Part shown: in pieces, positions 44,786 through 53,767 of the stretch
Numbering within the stretch: position 1 is the stretch's first letter
How the letters are laid out: each line of letters begins with the position of its first letter
Program-made: the position numbers and the translations under genes
The notes under the pieces: model-generated
Database searches by the model: none
What the model saw: only the letters and a program-made list of their open reading frames with translations
What the model was told of the DNA's origin: nothing
Assembly (NCBI GenBank): GCA_023653095.1
Contig: JAMNXP010000008.1
Coordinates: 37,930 to 101,929, forward strand
Length of the DNA stretch: 64,000 nucleotides
Direction: 5' to 3'
DNA from: Bacteroidia bacterium
Lineage (GTDB): Bacteria; Bacteroidota; Bacteroidia; NS11-12g; UBA955

Positions 44786-44806
44786 CATGACGAAAATCAT
44801 ATTTGA
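44786..44806 (+). promoter_or_regulatory. Second FNR-like site, before ccoS
   Basis: ATGAC-GAAA-ATCAT (44787-44800) is the second copy of the 21-base motif seen at 41775-41795, with two differences. It ends 62 bases before the ccoS start, nearly the same distance as the first site (65). The Crp/Fnr gene at 51135 is the likely source of the regulator. Confidence 0.6.
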
Positions 44807-44861
44807 TGGTGAGCAACATCATTTTCGATTTGTGTGAAAATGAGTCACTTTGAAAGTAGAA

Positions 44862-45029
44862 ATGTCGGTAGTAATAATCTTAATGATCATGAGCATTTTG
44901 GTGGCTGGAGTATTTCTAGCGGCTTACTTATGGAGTGCAAAGACAGGGCAGTTCGAAGACCCTGAAGCCAATGCAAACAGAATACTGCACGATACTGAAT
45001 TGGTAAATCAAAAAAATAAAATCATTTAA
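44862..45029 (+). CDS. ccoS: CcoS, cbb3 oxidase maturation protein
   Basis: A 55-residue single-span membrane protein (MSVVIILMIMSILVAGVFLAAYLWSAKTGQFEDPE). It shows the CcoS hallmark: one hydrophobic helix followed by a W-x-x-x-x-G-Q-F-x-D-P motif. CcoS is needed to insert heme and copper cofactors into CcoN. The start ATG 44862 is the only one giving this frame, and the stop at 45029 lies 17 bases before ccoNO. Confidence 0.85.
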   Translation: MSVVIILMIMSILVAGVFLAAYLWSAKTGQFEDPEANANRILHDTELVNQKNKII

Positions 45030-45046
45030 TCCCAATAATCTTTGAA

Positions 45047-47206
45047 ATGAACATTGAAAAGTTTTCCTATGACAACCGACCGGTAAAATGGTTTGCCTAT
45101 GCAACTATTTTCTGGGGAGTAATTGGCTTCGTTGCTGGGCTTTGGGCCGCGATTGCCTTGTATTTTCCTGCCATCAATCTTGATTGGGCACCCACCACCT
45201 TTGGAAGAATGAGACCGGTTCATACGAATGCGGTCATTTTCGCGTTTGTGGGAAATGGAATTTTTATGGGTGTTTATTACTCGCTTCAGCGATTGGTAAA
45301 GGCACGAATGTTCAGTGATGTGCTCAGTAAAATCCATTTTTGGGGTTGGCAATTGATCATTGTTTTTGGCGCTTTAACCCTTTGGATGGGTTACACCACA
45401 GGGAAAGAGTATGCTGAATTAGAGTGGCCATTAGATATTGCCATCACCTTGGTTTGGGTAATTTTTGGTATCAATATGTTTGGTACCATCATCAAACGTA
45501 GAGAGAGACATATTTATGTAGCCATTTGGTTTTATATCGCAACTTGGGTTACTGTAGCCATGTTGCACATTGTAAACAGCATTGAATTGCCTATCAACTT
45601 CATGAAGAGTTACAGCTGGTATGCTGGGGTTCAAGATGCTTTGGTTCAATGGTGGTATGGTCACAATGCCGTTGCATTTTTCTTGACTACCCCTTATTTG
45701 GGATTGATGTACTATTTCCTTCCAAAAGCGGCAAATAGACCTGTGTATTCTTACAGATTGTCAATCATCCACTTTTGGGCTTTGATCTTCATTTACATTT
45801 GGGCGGGTCCTCACCATTTGTTGTATAGTGCCTTGCCTGATTGGGCGCAGTCTTTGGGTGTTGTATTCTCTGTGATGCTGATTGCACCTTCTTGGGGAGG
45901 TATGATCAACGGTTTGTTCACCTTGAGAGGTGCTTGGGATCGGGTTCGCGAAGATGTTGTGTTGAAGTTCATGGTAGTTGCCATCACTGCTTACGGTATG
46001 GCCACATTTGAGGGGCCAATGCTCTCATTGAAGAACGTAAATGCCATTTCGCATTTTACTGATTGGACCATCGCTCACGTTCACGTAGGGGCCTTGGGTT
46101 GGAATGGATTTTTAACCTTCGGTGTTCTATACTGGTTGATTCCGAAAATGTTCAGAACTGAACTTCACTCTAAAGGATTAGCGAATGCGCATTTTTGGTT
46201 GGGTACTTTAGGTATAGTGTTTTATGCAATCCCTATGTACTGGGCTGGATTTACCCAGAGTTTAAATTGGAAAACTTTCACTCCTGAAGGCACTTTGCAA
46301 TACTCATTCCTTGACACCGTCAACATGTTGTTACCTATGTATCAATTGAGAAGTTTAGGTGGACTTCTATATCTAACAGGGGCTATTTTGATGGTATTAA
46401 ATATTTACAAGACCGTCAAGAAGGGTTCGTTTGTTGCAGAAGAGGAGGCTGAAGCTCCTGCATTAGCTCCATATGAAACTCATAATGGCGAGCACTGGCA
46501 TCGAGTTATTGAGCGTAAGCCTATTCAGATGTTGGTGTTGAGCTTGGTGGTTGTTGCTCTTGGTGGATTGATTGAGATGATTCCTACCTTTCTAGTGAAA
46601 ACCAATATACCAACCATCAGTTCTGTAAAACCCTACACACCTTTGGAGTTGCATGGACGGGATATTTATGTAGCTGAGGGTTGTTATACTTGCCACTCTC
46701 AAATGGTGCGTCCATTTAGAGATGAAGTAAAGCGATACGGTGATTACTCTAAAGCGGGTGAATTTGTTTATGACCATCCCTTCCAATGGGGGAGTAAGCG
46801 TACGGGTCCGGATTTGGCACGCGTAGGAGGAAAATACAATAATGCTTGGCATTTCAATCACATGTATGAGCCCACATCTACCAGTGAGGGTTCAATCATG
46901 CCTCGTTATCCATGGTTGTTTACCAAAGGAATTGATATCAGAAGAACGCCAGATATGATTAGAGCCATGCAAACCATGGATGTGCCTTACGATGTTGATT
47001 ATGCCAATAGAGCAACCGAAGATCTAGAAGCTCAAGCTAAGGTAATTGCCGATGATTTGAAGTCTAACGAAGGAATACGCCAAATATTGGAAGTAGAAGG
47101 TGTGAGCAATTTACAACATTCAAAAATTGTGGCGCTGATTGCATACCTACAACGTATTGGAACTGATATTAAAAAAGTACCCGCTAATGCTTTGCCAGAA
47201 AACTAA
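45047..47206 (+). CDS. ccoNO: Fused CcoN-CcoO, cbb3 oxidase subunits I and II
   Basis: A 719-residue fusion of the catalytic subunit and its cytochrome c partner, common in Bacteroidota. Residues 1 to about 460 are CcoN, with the expected histidines: H59 (RPVHTN, low-spin heme), H206 (WYGHNAV, CuB), H256-H257 (GPHHLLY, CuB) and H344 and H346 (AHVHVGALGWNG, hemes). A linker (EEEAEAPALAPYE) and a membrane helix lead to CcoO, with a mono-heme site CYTCH at 546-550 and the motif QMVRPFRDE. The enzyme reduces oxygen to water with high affinity and pumps protons. All ligands are present. Confidence 0.95.
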   Translation: MNIEKFSYDNRPVKWFAYATIFWGVIGFVAGLWAAIALYFPAINLDWAPTTFGRMRPVHTNAVIFAFVGNGIFMGVYYSLQRLVKARMFSDVLSKIHFWGWQLIIVFGALTLWMGYTTGKEYAELEWPLDIAITLVWVIFGINMFGTIIKRRERHIYVAIWFYIATWVTVAMLHIVNSIELPINFMKSYSWYAGVQDALVQWWYGHNAVAFFLTTPYLGLMYYFLPKAANRPVYSYRLSIIHFWALIFIYIWAGPHHLLYSALPDWAQSLGVVFSVMLIAPSWGGMINGLFTLRGAWDRVREDVVLKFMVVAITAYGMATFEGPMLSLKNVNAISHFTDWTIAHVHVGALGWNGFLTFGVLYWLIPKMFRTELHSKGLANAHFWLGTLGIVFYAIPMYWAGFTQSLNWKTFTPEGTLQYSFLDTVNMLLPMYQLRSLGGLLYLTGAILMVLNIYKTVKKGSFVAEEEAEAPALAPYETHNGEHWHRVIERKPIQMLVLSLVVVALGGLIEMIPTFLVKTNIPTISSVKPYTPLELHGRDIYVAEGCYTCHSQMVRPFRDEVKRYGDYSKAGEFVYDHPFQWGSKRTGPDLARVGGKYNNAWHFNHMYEPTSTSEGSIMPRYPWLFTKGIDIRRTPDMIRAMQTMDVPYDVDYANRATEDLEAQAKVIADDLKSNEGIRQILEVEGVSNLQHSKIVALIAYLQRIGTDIKKVPANALPEN

Positions 47207-47218
47207 TTGTACATCATC

Positions 47219-47380
47219 ATGAAGTTTATAACCTATTTAAAAACCATTGATAGTGTAACTATCTACCCTCTTGTAACTCTGGCACTATTTGTACTGTTCT
47301 TCTTTGTAGTGATTTTGTGGGTGTCAAAAGCCAATAAAAACTACATCGAGAACGCTAAAAATATCCCCCTAAACGATTAA
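47219..47380 (+). CDS. ccoQ: CcoQ-like small cbb3 subunit
   Basis: A 53-residue protein with one membrane helix (LVTLALFVLFFFVVILWV) and a polar tail (KANKNYIENAKNIPLND). Position and size match CcoQ, which stabilises the complex: it lies between ccoNO and ccoP with 12 and 2 bases of spacing. The sequence is poorly conserved in this family, so the assignment rests mainly on context. Confidence 0.75.
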   Translation: MKFITYLKTIDSVTIYPLVTLALFVLFFFVVILWVSKANKNYIENAKNIPLND

Positions 47381-47382
47381 AT

Positions 47383-48501
47383 ATGAAATCTTTTAAAAAC
47401 ATGATAGCCCTTATGGGCGGGTTGTTCATGTCATCTTTGGCATGGGCACAAAATGATGCAGATCCTGCAGCCGCAGCAGTGGCACCTGTTGCAGAAGCAT
47501 CGGGGTTTTCGATGGAGCAATATATTCCTTGGATTTTGGTTGTTACCGCCATTGTTTTGGCCATTGTGATTCTATTTATGGGTAATTTATTGAGCAAGGT
47601 AGCTATTGATAAATTCAGAAATTCCACAAAAGTTATTGCGGTGTTGTTTTCCTTGGGATGGATGAACGAGAGTGCTGCAGCCGTTGAAATGTGGGCAGGG
47701 TTTACCACTTTTCAGTTGAATGTTATATTGTTGTCAATCATTGGTTTTGAAGTTTTAATTATTCTGTATTTCGCCAATTGGTTGAAAGCAGTGGTACTTC
47801 CCCCGGTACTAAAAGAAAAGTCTAAAAAGTTGGCTTTCTGGAAGATTTGGTGGGATAAGATGAACAATTCTGTAGAGATTGAAAAAGAGAAGGACGTTCA
47901 ATTAGACCATGATTATGACGGCATCAAAGAGTTAGACAATGCCTTACCACCGTGGTGGGTTTACGGATTCTATTTGACCATTGTTTTTGCTGGCATTTAT
48001 GTTTGGAGATATCATATTGCCAGTACTGCGCCATTACAGATACAAGAATTGAAGAATGACCTTGCACAAGCCGAAATTCAACAGGCTCTTTACAGCGAAC
48101 AAAATGCAGCGAAAGTTGATGAAAATACCATCACATACACTGCCGATGCTGGCATGATTGCTGAAGGTTCAAAGTTATTTGCGAAGAACTGTGTAGCTTG
48201 TCATGCCGCTGACGGTGGTGGCGGAACTGGTCCAAACCTCACCGATGATTATTGGAAACATGGTGGAGACATAAAAGACATTTTTAGAACGATTTCAAAA
48301 GGTGTTCCAGAAATGGGTATGATTGCTTGGGGAGGAATATTGACAGCTAAAGAGATGGCCAATTTGGCAACTTATGTGAAGTCAATTAAAGGTTCAAAAA
48401 CCGCTGCTCCTAAAGCACCTGAGGGTACCTTATATCAAGAAGGAACTGCTCCAACTGGAGGTGACTCTTTGAGTGCAGCCCCAATAGTTTCAATGAAATA
48501 A
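47383..48501 (+). CDS. ccoP: CcoP, cbb3 oxidase cytochrome c subunit III (mono-heme)
   Basis: A 372-residue membrane cytochrome. A leader (LAWAQND) is followed by two or three helices, including the CcoP signature LPPWWVYGFYLTIVFAGIYVWRYH near 190-215, then a soluble domain. Only one heme c site is present, CVACH at residues 270-274 followed by GGTGPNLTD; the canonical proteobacterial CcoP has two. The axial Met is probably in PEMGMIAWG. The tail is Ala/Pro/Thr-rich. It passes electrons from soluble cytochrome c to CcoO. The extra N-terminal helices with a leader are typical of Bacteroidota. Confidence 0.92.
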   Translation: MKSFKNMIALMGGLFMSSLAWAQNDADPAAAAVAPVAEASGFSMEQYIPWILVVTAIVLAIVILFMGNLLSKVAIDKFRNSTKVIAVLFSLGWMNESAAAVEMWAGFTTFQLNVILLSIIGFEVLIILYFANWLKAVVLPPVLKEKSKKLAFWKIWWDKMNNSVEIEKEKDVQLDHDYDGIKELDNALPPWWVYGFYLTIVFAGIYVWRYHIASTAPLQIQELKNDLAQAEIQQALYSEQNAAKVDENTITYTADAGMIAEGSKLFAKNCVACHAADGGGGTGPNLTDDYWKHGGDIKDIFRTISKGVPEMGMIAWGGILTAKEMANLATYVKSIKGSKTAAPKAPEGTLYQEGTAPTGGDSLSAAPIVSMK

Positions 48502-48510
48502 CACTGAACC

Positions 48511-49944
48511 ATGTCAGTTCCTGAGAATTCTGGTTTCGACGAGAATGATGAATACCGCGATAGGGTCGCAACCATAGACGAAAAAGGTAAGCGAAAGTGG
48601 GTTTATGCATACAAGCCATCCGGGCGTTTTTACAACGCCCGGACATGGCTATCAATGGTTTACTTGCTTGTTTTTTTCGGACTCCCTTTGATCAAATACA
48701 AAGGCGAACAATTCATGCTCTTGAATATTCTAGAGCGTAAGATTGTGGTCTTCGGATATGTTTTTTGGTCTCAAGATTTTTTCTTGTTCGGACTCACCAT
48801 GATTCTCTTCGTGGTTTTTATTATTGTTTTTACTGTTGCTTTTGGACGCTTATTTTGCGGTTGGGCCTGTCCACAAACCATTTTCATGGAAATGGTATTC
48901 AGAAAGCTCGAATTTTGGATTGAAGGCGATGCCCCCAAGCAAAGAGCGTTAGATAAAATGCCTTGGAACAGCGAAAAGATCAGAAAAAGAGGATTGAAAT
49001 TCGCCGTGTTTTATGCCGTTGCATTTCTTGTGGGCAATACATTCTTAGCATATATAATAGGTGTAGATCAATTGTTTGAAATTATGACTGATCCTCTTTC
49101 CATGCATCTGGGCGGATTTTTAGCCATGTTGATTTTCTCATCGGTATTTTTCTTTGTCTATGTTTGGTTCCGAGAGCAAGTATGTACCGTGGTTTGTCCT
49201 TATGGTCGTTTGCAAGGCGTTTTATTAGATAAGCATTCGGTAGTGGTTGCTTACGACTATAACCGTGGAGAGCCGAGAGAAAAAATGAGAAAAGGCCAAG
49301 AGCGTTCAGCAGGCGATTGTATCGATTGCCTCCAATGTGTACATGTTTGTCCAACGGGCATAGATATCAGAAACGGAACCCAGTTGGAATGCACCCATTG
49401 CACGGCCTGCATTGATGCTTGTGATAACATCATGGACAAAATCAACAAACCTAGGGGGCTGGTGCGATATGCTTCTGAAGCAACCATTGCTGAAAACAAA
49501 CCATTTGTGATTACACCTAGACTCAAAGCATATGTTGCCGTATTGGTTGCGCTTTTGGGTATTTGGTTGTTGATTTTGACATCGCGTTCAACCGTTGAAA
49601 TGCAAATCAGAAAAGTTCCAGGTCAACTTTACACCATCACAGATGATGGTAAATTCAGAAATACCTTTAATTTGATGTTGATCAATAAAAGCCACAACAA
49701 CATTGACTCCTTGTATTTGAAAATTGATGATCAACGGTATAAAATACAATGGGTGGATGGTGAATATTATCGAAAATTAGAGAAAGAAAAGATCAAACGC
49801 ACTACCTTCTTCATTCTGGTTGATCCTGCACAAGTTAAAGATAGAAAAGAGCCCATTCAAATTGACCTATACATGGGTGAACATTTGATGGTCTCAGAAA
49901 AGACAGCGTTTTTGTCTCCGCATAAACCAAATAAAAAATCATGA
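48511..49944 (+). CDS. ccoG: CcoG (FixG/RdxA) polyferredoxin, cbb3 accessory protein
   Basis: A 477-residue membrane protein with several N-terminal helices, the NapH-type motifs CGWACPQT near 115 and VVCPYGR near 230, then a bacterial ferredoxin segment with two CxxCxxCxxxC runs (CIDCLQCVHVCP and CTHCTACIDAC) near 270-310. The C-terminal quarter is the Ig-like FixG_C domain (NTFNLMLINKSHNNI). CcoG reduces Cu(II) to Cu(I) for CcoI or cbb3 assembly. All cysteines are intact. The stop overlaps the ccoH start by ATGA, indicating coupled translation. Confidence 0.95.
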   Translation: MSVPENSGFDENDEYRDRVATIDEKGKRKWVYAYKPSGRFYNARTWLSMVYLLVFFGLPLIKYKGEQFMLLNILERKIVVFGYVFWSQDFFLFGLTMILFVVFIIVFTVAFGRLFCGWACPQTIFMEMVFRKLEFWIEGDAPKQRALDKMPWNSEKIRKRGLKFAVFYAVAFLVGNTFLAYIIGVDQLFEIMTDPLSMHLGGFLAMLIFSSVFFFVYVWFREQVCTVVCPYGRLQGVLLDKHSVVVAYDYNRGEPREKMRKGQERSAGDCIDCLQCVHVCPTGIDIRNGTQLECTHCTACIDACDNIMDKINKPRGLVRYASEATIAENKPFVITPRLKAYVAVLVALLGIWLLILTSRSTVEMQIRKVPGQLYTITDDGKFRNTFNLMLINKSHNNIDSLYLKIDDQRYKIQWVDGEYYRKLEKEKIKRTTFFILVDPAQVKDRKEPIQIDLYMGEHLMVSEKTAFLSPHKPNKKS

Positions 49945-50387
49945 ATTGGGGTAAAGGTATCATATTAATTTACGTGCTGTTTGTAGCCGGAATCGCCTAC
50001 TTAGTGTATGGCGCTACTCAAACCACTTTTGAACTTGTAGAAGATAATTACTACGAAAAAGAACTTGCCTTTCAGAATCAAATCAATTGGACAAAAAACG
50101 CCATTGATCAGAAAATGAATGTTGAAATTCATGAATCTGAATCTGGATTGATATTGTCTGTATCGAGCAATGACAGCAATGTTTCAACTGAATTTACAGC
50201 TGCTACAGCATGGTTTTACAATGCTATGGATAAATCAAAAGATCGTCATATTGCCTTGGGTGAATCTACTTTGGGCAAATGGATTATTGATGAGGAAATT
50301 CCTCAGGGTCTTTTTGAGGTGAAGCTGAAATGGAACAACTCCACCCGAGATACCTTTTTTGCAGTCAGAGAGTTTATCAAAAAATAG
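49941..50387 (+). CDS. ccoH: CcoH (FixH) family cbb3 assembly protein
   Basis: A 148-residue protein anchored by one N-terminal helix (GIILIYVLFVAGIAYLVYG), followed by the conserved LVEDNYYEKELAFQ motif of the FixH family, and a periplasmic beta-domain (FTAATAWFYNAM ... QGLFEVKLKW). FixH helps stable assembly of the oxidase complex. It overlaps ccoG by 4 bases and touches the next gene with no gap (50387/50388), so the three form one unit. Confidence 0.85.
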   Translation: MNWGKGIILIYVLFVAGIAYLVYGATQTTFELVEDNYYEKELAFQNQINWTKNAIDQKMNVEIHESESGLILSVSSNDSNVSTEFTAATAWFYNAMDKSKDRHIALGESTLGKWIIDEEIPQGLFEVKLKWNNSTRDTFFAVREFIKK

Positions 50388-51068
50388 ATGATATTTACTC
50401 CTCTTTTAAGTGGTTTGGTATTGGGCGCTGCCGGAAGCACGCACTGTGTGGGAATGTGCGGTCCATTGGCCTTGCTTTTGCCTGGTGGTGCGTTTTCCGT
50501 AACGGCCGTTTACCACTTAGGAAGAACTGCTACTTATGTTATTTTGGGTGTTTTGGTAGGGGCCTTGTTGGAGTTTATTGATGTGCGGCAATATGAGCAG
50601 TGGTTTTCTTTGTTTTTAGGTGGACTTTTTCTCGTTCTATGGATTTATGATTTCTGGGGACGTAAATCTGCTGGAAGTTCGCCCATTCAGGTCTGGTTGA
50701 ACAAGCAGTTTAGCCAATCAATGAAAAGAAATACCTTGCTGGGATGGTGGATTGCAGGAATGGTAAATGGACTCTTGCCTTGTGGCTTGGTATATGGTGC
50801 ATTGCTAGCTTCCATGGGATTTGGAAGTTTTTCTGGTTCGGTATTGTTTATGTTTGGATTTGGTGTGGCAACAGCTCCTATGCTGCTTTTGATATCGTTT
50901 GGTAAAAGGGTGATTGCTCAGAAAATGGGTGCTTTTTCGCAAAGAATTTTACCGTATTGGTTGCTTATAATGGCCATCGTTTTTTTGTTGAGAGGAGCAA
51001 ATTTGGGTATCCCGTTTTTCAGTCCCAAGATAAAGGTCCCCACGCAAAAGCACGCTTGTTGTTATTGA
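50388..51068 (+). CDS. TauE/SafE-like (UreH-type) membrane protein in the cbb3 cluster
   Basis: A 226-residue six-helix membrane protein. It opens with the motif STHCVGMCGPLALLLP, two cysteines flanking a short loop, typical of the sulfite exporter TauE/SafE UreH-like subgroup found after FixH in Bacteroidota. It has a second conserved patch NGLLPCGLVYGALLAS and ends in a Cys-rich tail (HACCY). In this context the family is thought to help copper or heme handling for cbb3, possibly transporting a cofactor; sulfite export is less likely. Cysteines in the loops could bind metal. Confidence 0.75.
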   Translation: MIFTPLLSGLVLGAAGSTHCVGMCGPLALLLPGGAFSVTAVYHLGRTATYVILGVLVGALLEFIDVRQYEQWFSLFLGGLFLVLWIYDFWGRKSAGSSPIQVWLNKQFSQSMKRNTLLGWWIAGMVNGLLPCGLVYGALLASMGFGSFSGSVLFMFGFGVATAPMLLLISFGKRVIAQKMGAFSQRILPYWLLIMAIVFLLRGANLGIPFFSPKIKVPTQKHACCY

Positions 51069-51134
51069 AAAAAGGGCTTGTGTAAGTGGGTTTCTTCTTA
51101 TAACTTTGAGAGTACCCCAATTTAGCTATGCATC

Positions 51135-51845
51135 ATGAGTTTCGATCACCAAGAACCTGACTGTAAGAATTGTGTGAAGCGCTTTAATTCAGTTTTTTGT
51201 CGTTCGGAGAATGATTCTTTAGATTCGATCAACGAAGAAAAGGTATGCACTCCTTATAAAAAAGGCCAATACATTTTTCACGAAGGAATGCGTCCGCATG
51301 GGGTGTTTTGCGTGAATTACGGAAAAATTAAACTTTCCAAATTAGGCGAAGACGGGAAGGAGCAAATTTTAAGACTTGTTAAAGCTGGCGATTTATTGGG
51401 TTATAGGTCTTTACTCGGGGAAGATAAATATTTTGCTAGCGCCATAGTCATGGAAGATGCAGGAGTGTGTTTTATTCCAAAACACTTGTTTATGGGAATT
51501 CTTCAAAAAGACGGTATGTTGAGCATGGAAATCATGAAGCTCCTTTCCGATGACTTGAAAAGGGCAGACCAGCACATCACTCATATGGCACAAAAGCCAG
51601 TGAGAGAACGCCTAGCCGAAGCACTTTTGTTCATTAAGGAAACCTACGGTTATGAGGCAGATGGGAAAACATTGAATTTGAAAATTACCCGTGAGGAGTT
51701 AGCAAATTTAGTTGGAACGGCTACTGAAACAGTAATTCGACTGTTATCTGATTTCAAGCATGAAAATTTGGTTCTACTCGAAGGGAAGAAAATACTAATT
51801 CAAAACCTCACCGGGTTGGTCAAGACCGCGAGAATTGAGGATTAA
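51135..51845 (+). CDS. Crp/Fnr-family transcription regulator
   Basis: A 236-residue regulator with a cyclic-nucleotide-binding-fold domain (KKGQYIFHEGMRPHGVFCVNYGKIKL, then LRLVKAGDLLGYRSLL) and a C-terminal winged helix whose recognition helix is in TREELANLVGTATETVIRLL. The N-terminus has Cys10, Cys13 and Cys22, resembling the CxxC...C spacing used by FNR for a 4Fe-4S cluster, so oxygen sensing is plausible but unproven. It closes the cbb3 cluster, and both FNR-like sites lie upstream of cluster genes. The last 51 bases overlap the convergent gene at 51795-52436. Confidence 0.88.
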   Translation: MSFDHQEPDCKNCVKRFNSVFCRSENDSLDSINEEKVCTPYKKGQYIFHEGMRPHGVFCVNYGKIKLSKLGEDGKEQILRLVKAGDLLGYRSLLGEDKYFASAIVMEDAGVCFIPKHLFMGILQKDGMLSMEIMKLLSDDLKRADQHITHMAQKPVRERLAEALLFIKETYGYEADGKTLNLKITREELANLVGTATETVIRLLSDFKHENLVLLEGKKILIQNLTGLVKTARIED

Positions 51846-52436
51846 CTCTTCCATTTCACGTCTTATTTTCTGTTGATCAGCGTAATCTTTGGTTTGTATA
51901 TTGACCGTCTTGGTATTGCAAAAGTTTATTGAATTGCTCTGAACCATTTGAAATATTTTTTTGGGAGATATCCCCCTTGTCGAAACCCCAACTACGCCCC
52001 CTCGGGCATGTAATTTGGAAATCAACTCTGGATTTTTAGAAAATTCCTTTGCACGGTCTAATTCATGAAAATATACTGAGTATTTCTCGAGATGCAGATC
52101 CCAAAGTTCATCTTTATATGAACCGTATTGCAAATCTATTTGAGGCAAAAGATGAATATGATAGCTCCATCTTGAGCTTACATGGTGTTCATCAATGATA
52201 GATTGAATGCTTTGATGTGGATTGAATGAGAAGTAGAAAAAAATGTGACCTTCAACAGAATGGTCTAGAAATAACTGTTTAAATTGAAGAGGCAATTCTT
52301 CTTGGCAGTTAAACGGGAAGCCGATGTGAAATTCTTGTTTTAAGCAGAATTTAAGGTGTTTTTGGTAGTGCTGAATCACTTCGGCAGGATTTTCGTATTC
52401 TCTAAAAATGAAAACGTCTGAGTCAATGATGTTCAT
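51795..52436 (-). CDS. Unrecognised protein, overlapping the Crp/Fnr gene tail
   Basis: A 213-residue soluble protein, rich in Phe, His and Gln, with no signal peptide, membrane segment or recognised motif. It has a hydrophobic alternating core (VEGHIFFYFSFNPHQ, WSYHIHLLPQIDLQYGSY) and a charged C-terminal tail (QQKIRREMEELILNSRG). Its 3' end runs 51 bases into the Crp/Fnr gene on the opposite strand, so expression of one could affect the other. A 12-bp inverted repeat sits immediately before its start. It is possibly a lineage-specific gene. Confidence 0.5.
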   Translation of the reverse strand: MNIIDSDVFIFREYENPAEVIQHYQKHLKFCLKQEFHIGFPFNCQEELPLQFKQLFLDHSVEGHIFFYFSFNPHQSIQSIIDEHHVSSRWSYHIHLLPQIDLQYGSYKDELWDLHLEKYSVYFHELDRAKEFSKNPELISKLHARGGVVGVSTRGISPKKIFQMVQSNSINFCNTKTVNIQTKDYADQQKIRREMEELILNSRGLDQPGEVLN

Positions 52437-52438
52437 AA

Positions 52439-52463
52439 AAGTTCAACAAGTCTTGTCGAAGTT
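52439..52463 (-). promoter_or_regulatory. Inverted repeat just before the unknown gene
   Basis: AAGTTCAACAAG (52439-52450) and CTTGTCGAAGTT (52452-52463) are complementary at 10 of 12 positions around one T. On the minus strand the dyad ends two bases before the ATG at 52436. It could be an operator or a hairpin that hides the start. Confidence 0.45.
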
Positions 52464-52540
52464 CTACTAAAATGAGCAAATCACCTAAACATTTTTGACC
52501 GAAGTTATGAATTGTTACTTATTCTTATTGTTTTTGACTG

Positions 52541-53731
52541 CTATTTGCCGGCCTTGTTAGCGGCAATGAATCCAAAATAACCTAAAGTTGCGGCAATGAC
52601 ACTCGCAGAAATGATGCTGATTTTTGCTAGATTGATGTGTGATTCATTGGTGAATGCCAAATTGGAAACGAAGATGGACATGGTAAATCCAATTCCTCCT
52701 AGTATTCCCGCAGAGAGTAACATTCCTTTGCTGATGTTAGATGAAATTTCTGCAATTTTCAATTTCTCAGCAATGATGCTAAATGAGAAAATGCCCAGAG
52801 GCTTACCCAATAAGAGTCCAAAGAAAACACCAATGGAAAGTGGGGTAAATGCATCGTTTAGAATGCGGGTATCAATGGGAATGGCGGTATTGGCTGCTGC
52901 AAACAGAGGCAAAATCAAGAATGATACAAGGCCTGATAATCTATGTTCAATTTGATTGGCCAATTTCTTTTCTTTATTTGTTTGCCTCGGGAGCATAAAC
53001 GCCAAAATAACTCCTGCAATCGTAGCATGAATACCGGTGTGTAACATCGCAAACCAAAGTGCAACTCCGAGTATTAAATATAACCATGCATAATCCCAGT
53101 TTTTACGATCGGCAATTTCGAGTAAAATGATAATGGCGGCAGCTACAGCCATCCATCCCCAGGAAATGGGCTGTCCATAAAAAATGGCTATGATCAATAT
53201 GGCTCCAAGATCATCAATGATGGCCAATGCGGTTAAAAAAACCTTCAATGCAGGCGGTACCCGGTCTCCCAATAAACCAAGAATGGCAATGGCAAAGGCA
53301 ATGTCGGTGGCCGTGGGGATACCAATACCTGAGATGGTTTCAGGAGAATTTAAATTCACCAAAAAGTAAATCAACGCAGGCATGATCATGCCACCAAGAG
53401 CACCCATTACGGGCAACAAAGCTTTTTTGCGGTCGCTAAGTTCACCGTCAACCAATTCTCTTTTTATTTCTATACCAACCAAAAGAAAGAAAATGGTCAT
53501 CAACGCATCGTTGATCCAATCAGTAACGCTGTGTTTTAGATGTAAATGGTAGGCTTCTGTTCCAAATTCAAACTTCCAAAGATTCACGTAATCTGTTGAC
53601 CAAATACTGTTGGCTATGAAAAGCGATGCCACGGTGGAAAGTACCAAAAGGATACCAGCGGATTGCTGATTTTGAAAAAATTCTTTAAAAAGATGCGTTA
53701 ATCTGATTCTCGGAGCTCTGCGTTTTTCCAT
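52541..53731 (-). CDS. nhaA: NhaA sodium/proton antiporter
   Basis: A 396-residue inner-membrane antiporter starting at ATG 53731 (a TTG at 53740 is also in frame). Family motifs are GIPTATDIAFAIAIL and ALAIIDDLGAIL with the paired Asp residues of the ion site, plus ILGGIGFTMSIFVSNLAF near the C-terminus. It exchanges Na+ or Li+ for protons for pH and salt homeostasis. It is full length with about 11-12 helices. It is divergent from ribD with only about 36 bases between the start codons. Confidence 0.95.
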   Translation of the reverse strand: MEKRRAPRIRLTHLFKEFFQNQQSAGILLVLSTVASLFIANSIWSTDYVNLWKFEFGTEAYHLHLKHSVTDWINDALMTIFFLLVGIEIKRELVDGELSDRKKALLPVMGALGGMIMPALIYFLVNLNSPETISGIGIPTATDIAFAIAILGLLGDRVPPALKVFLTALAIIDDLGAILIIAIFYGQPISWGWMAVAAAIIILLEIADRKNWDYAWLYLILGVALWFAMLHTGIHATIAGVILAFMLPRQTNKEKKLANQIEHRLSGLVSFLILPLFAAANTAIPIDTRILNDAFTPLSIGVFFGLLLGKPLGIFSFSIIAEKLKIAEISSNISKGMLLSAGILGGIGFTMSIFVSNLAFTNESHINLAKISIISASVIAATLGYFGFIAANKAGK

Positions 53732-53767
53732 GCACTTCAAAAATAAAGGTTATTTTCGCAATTCACC

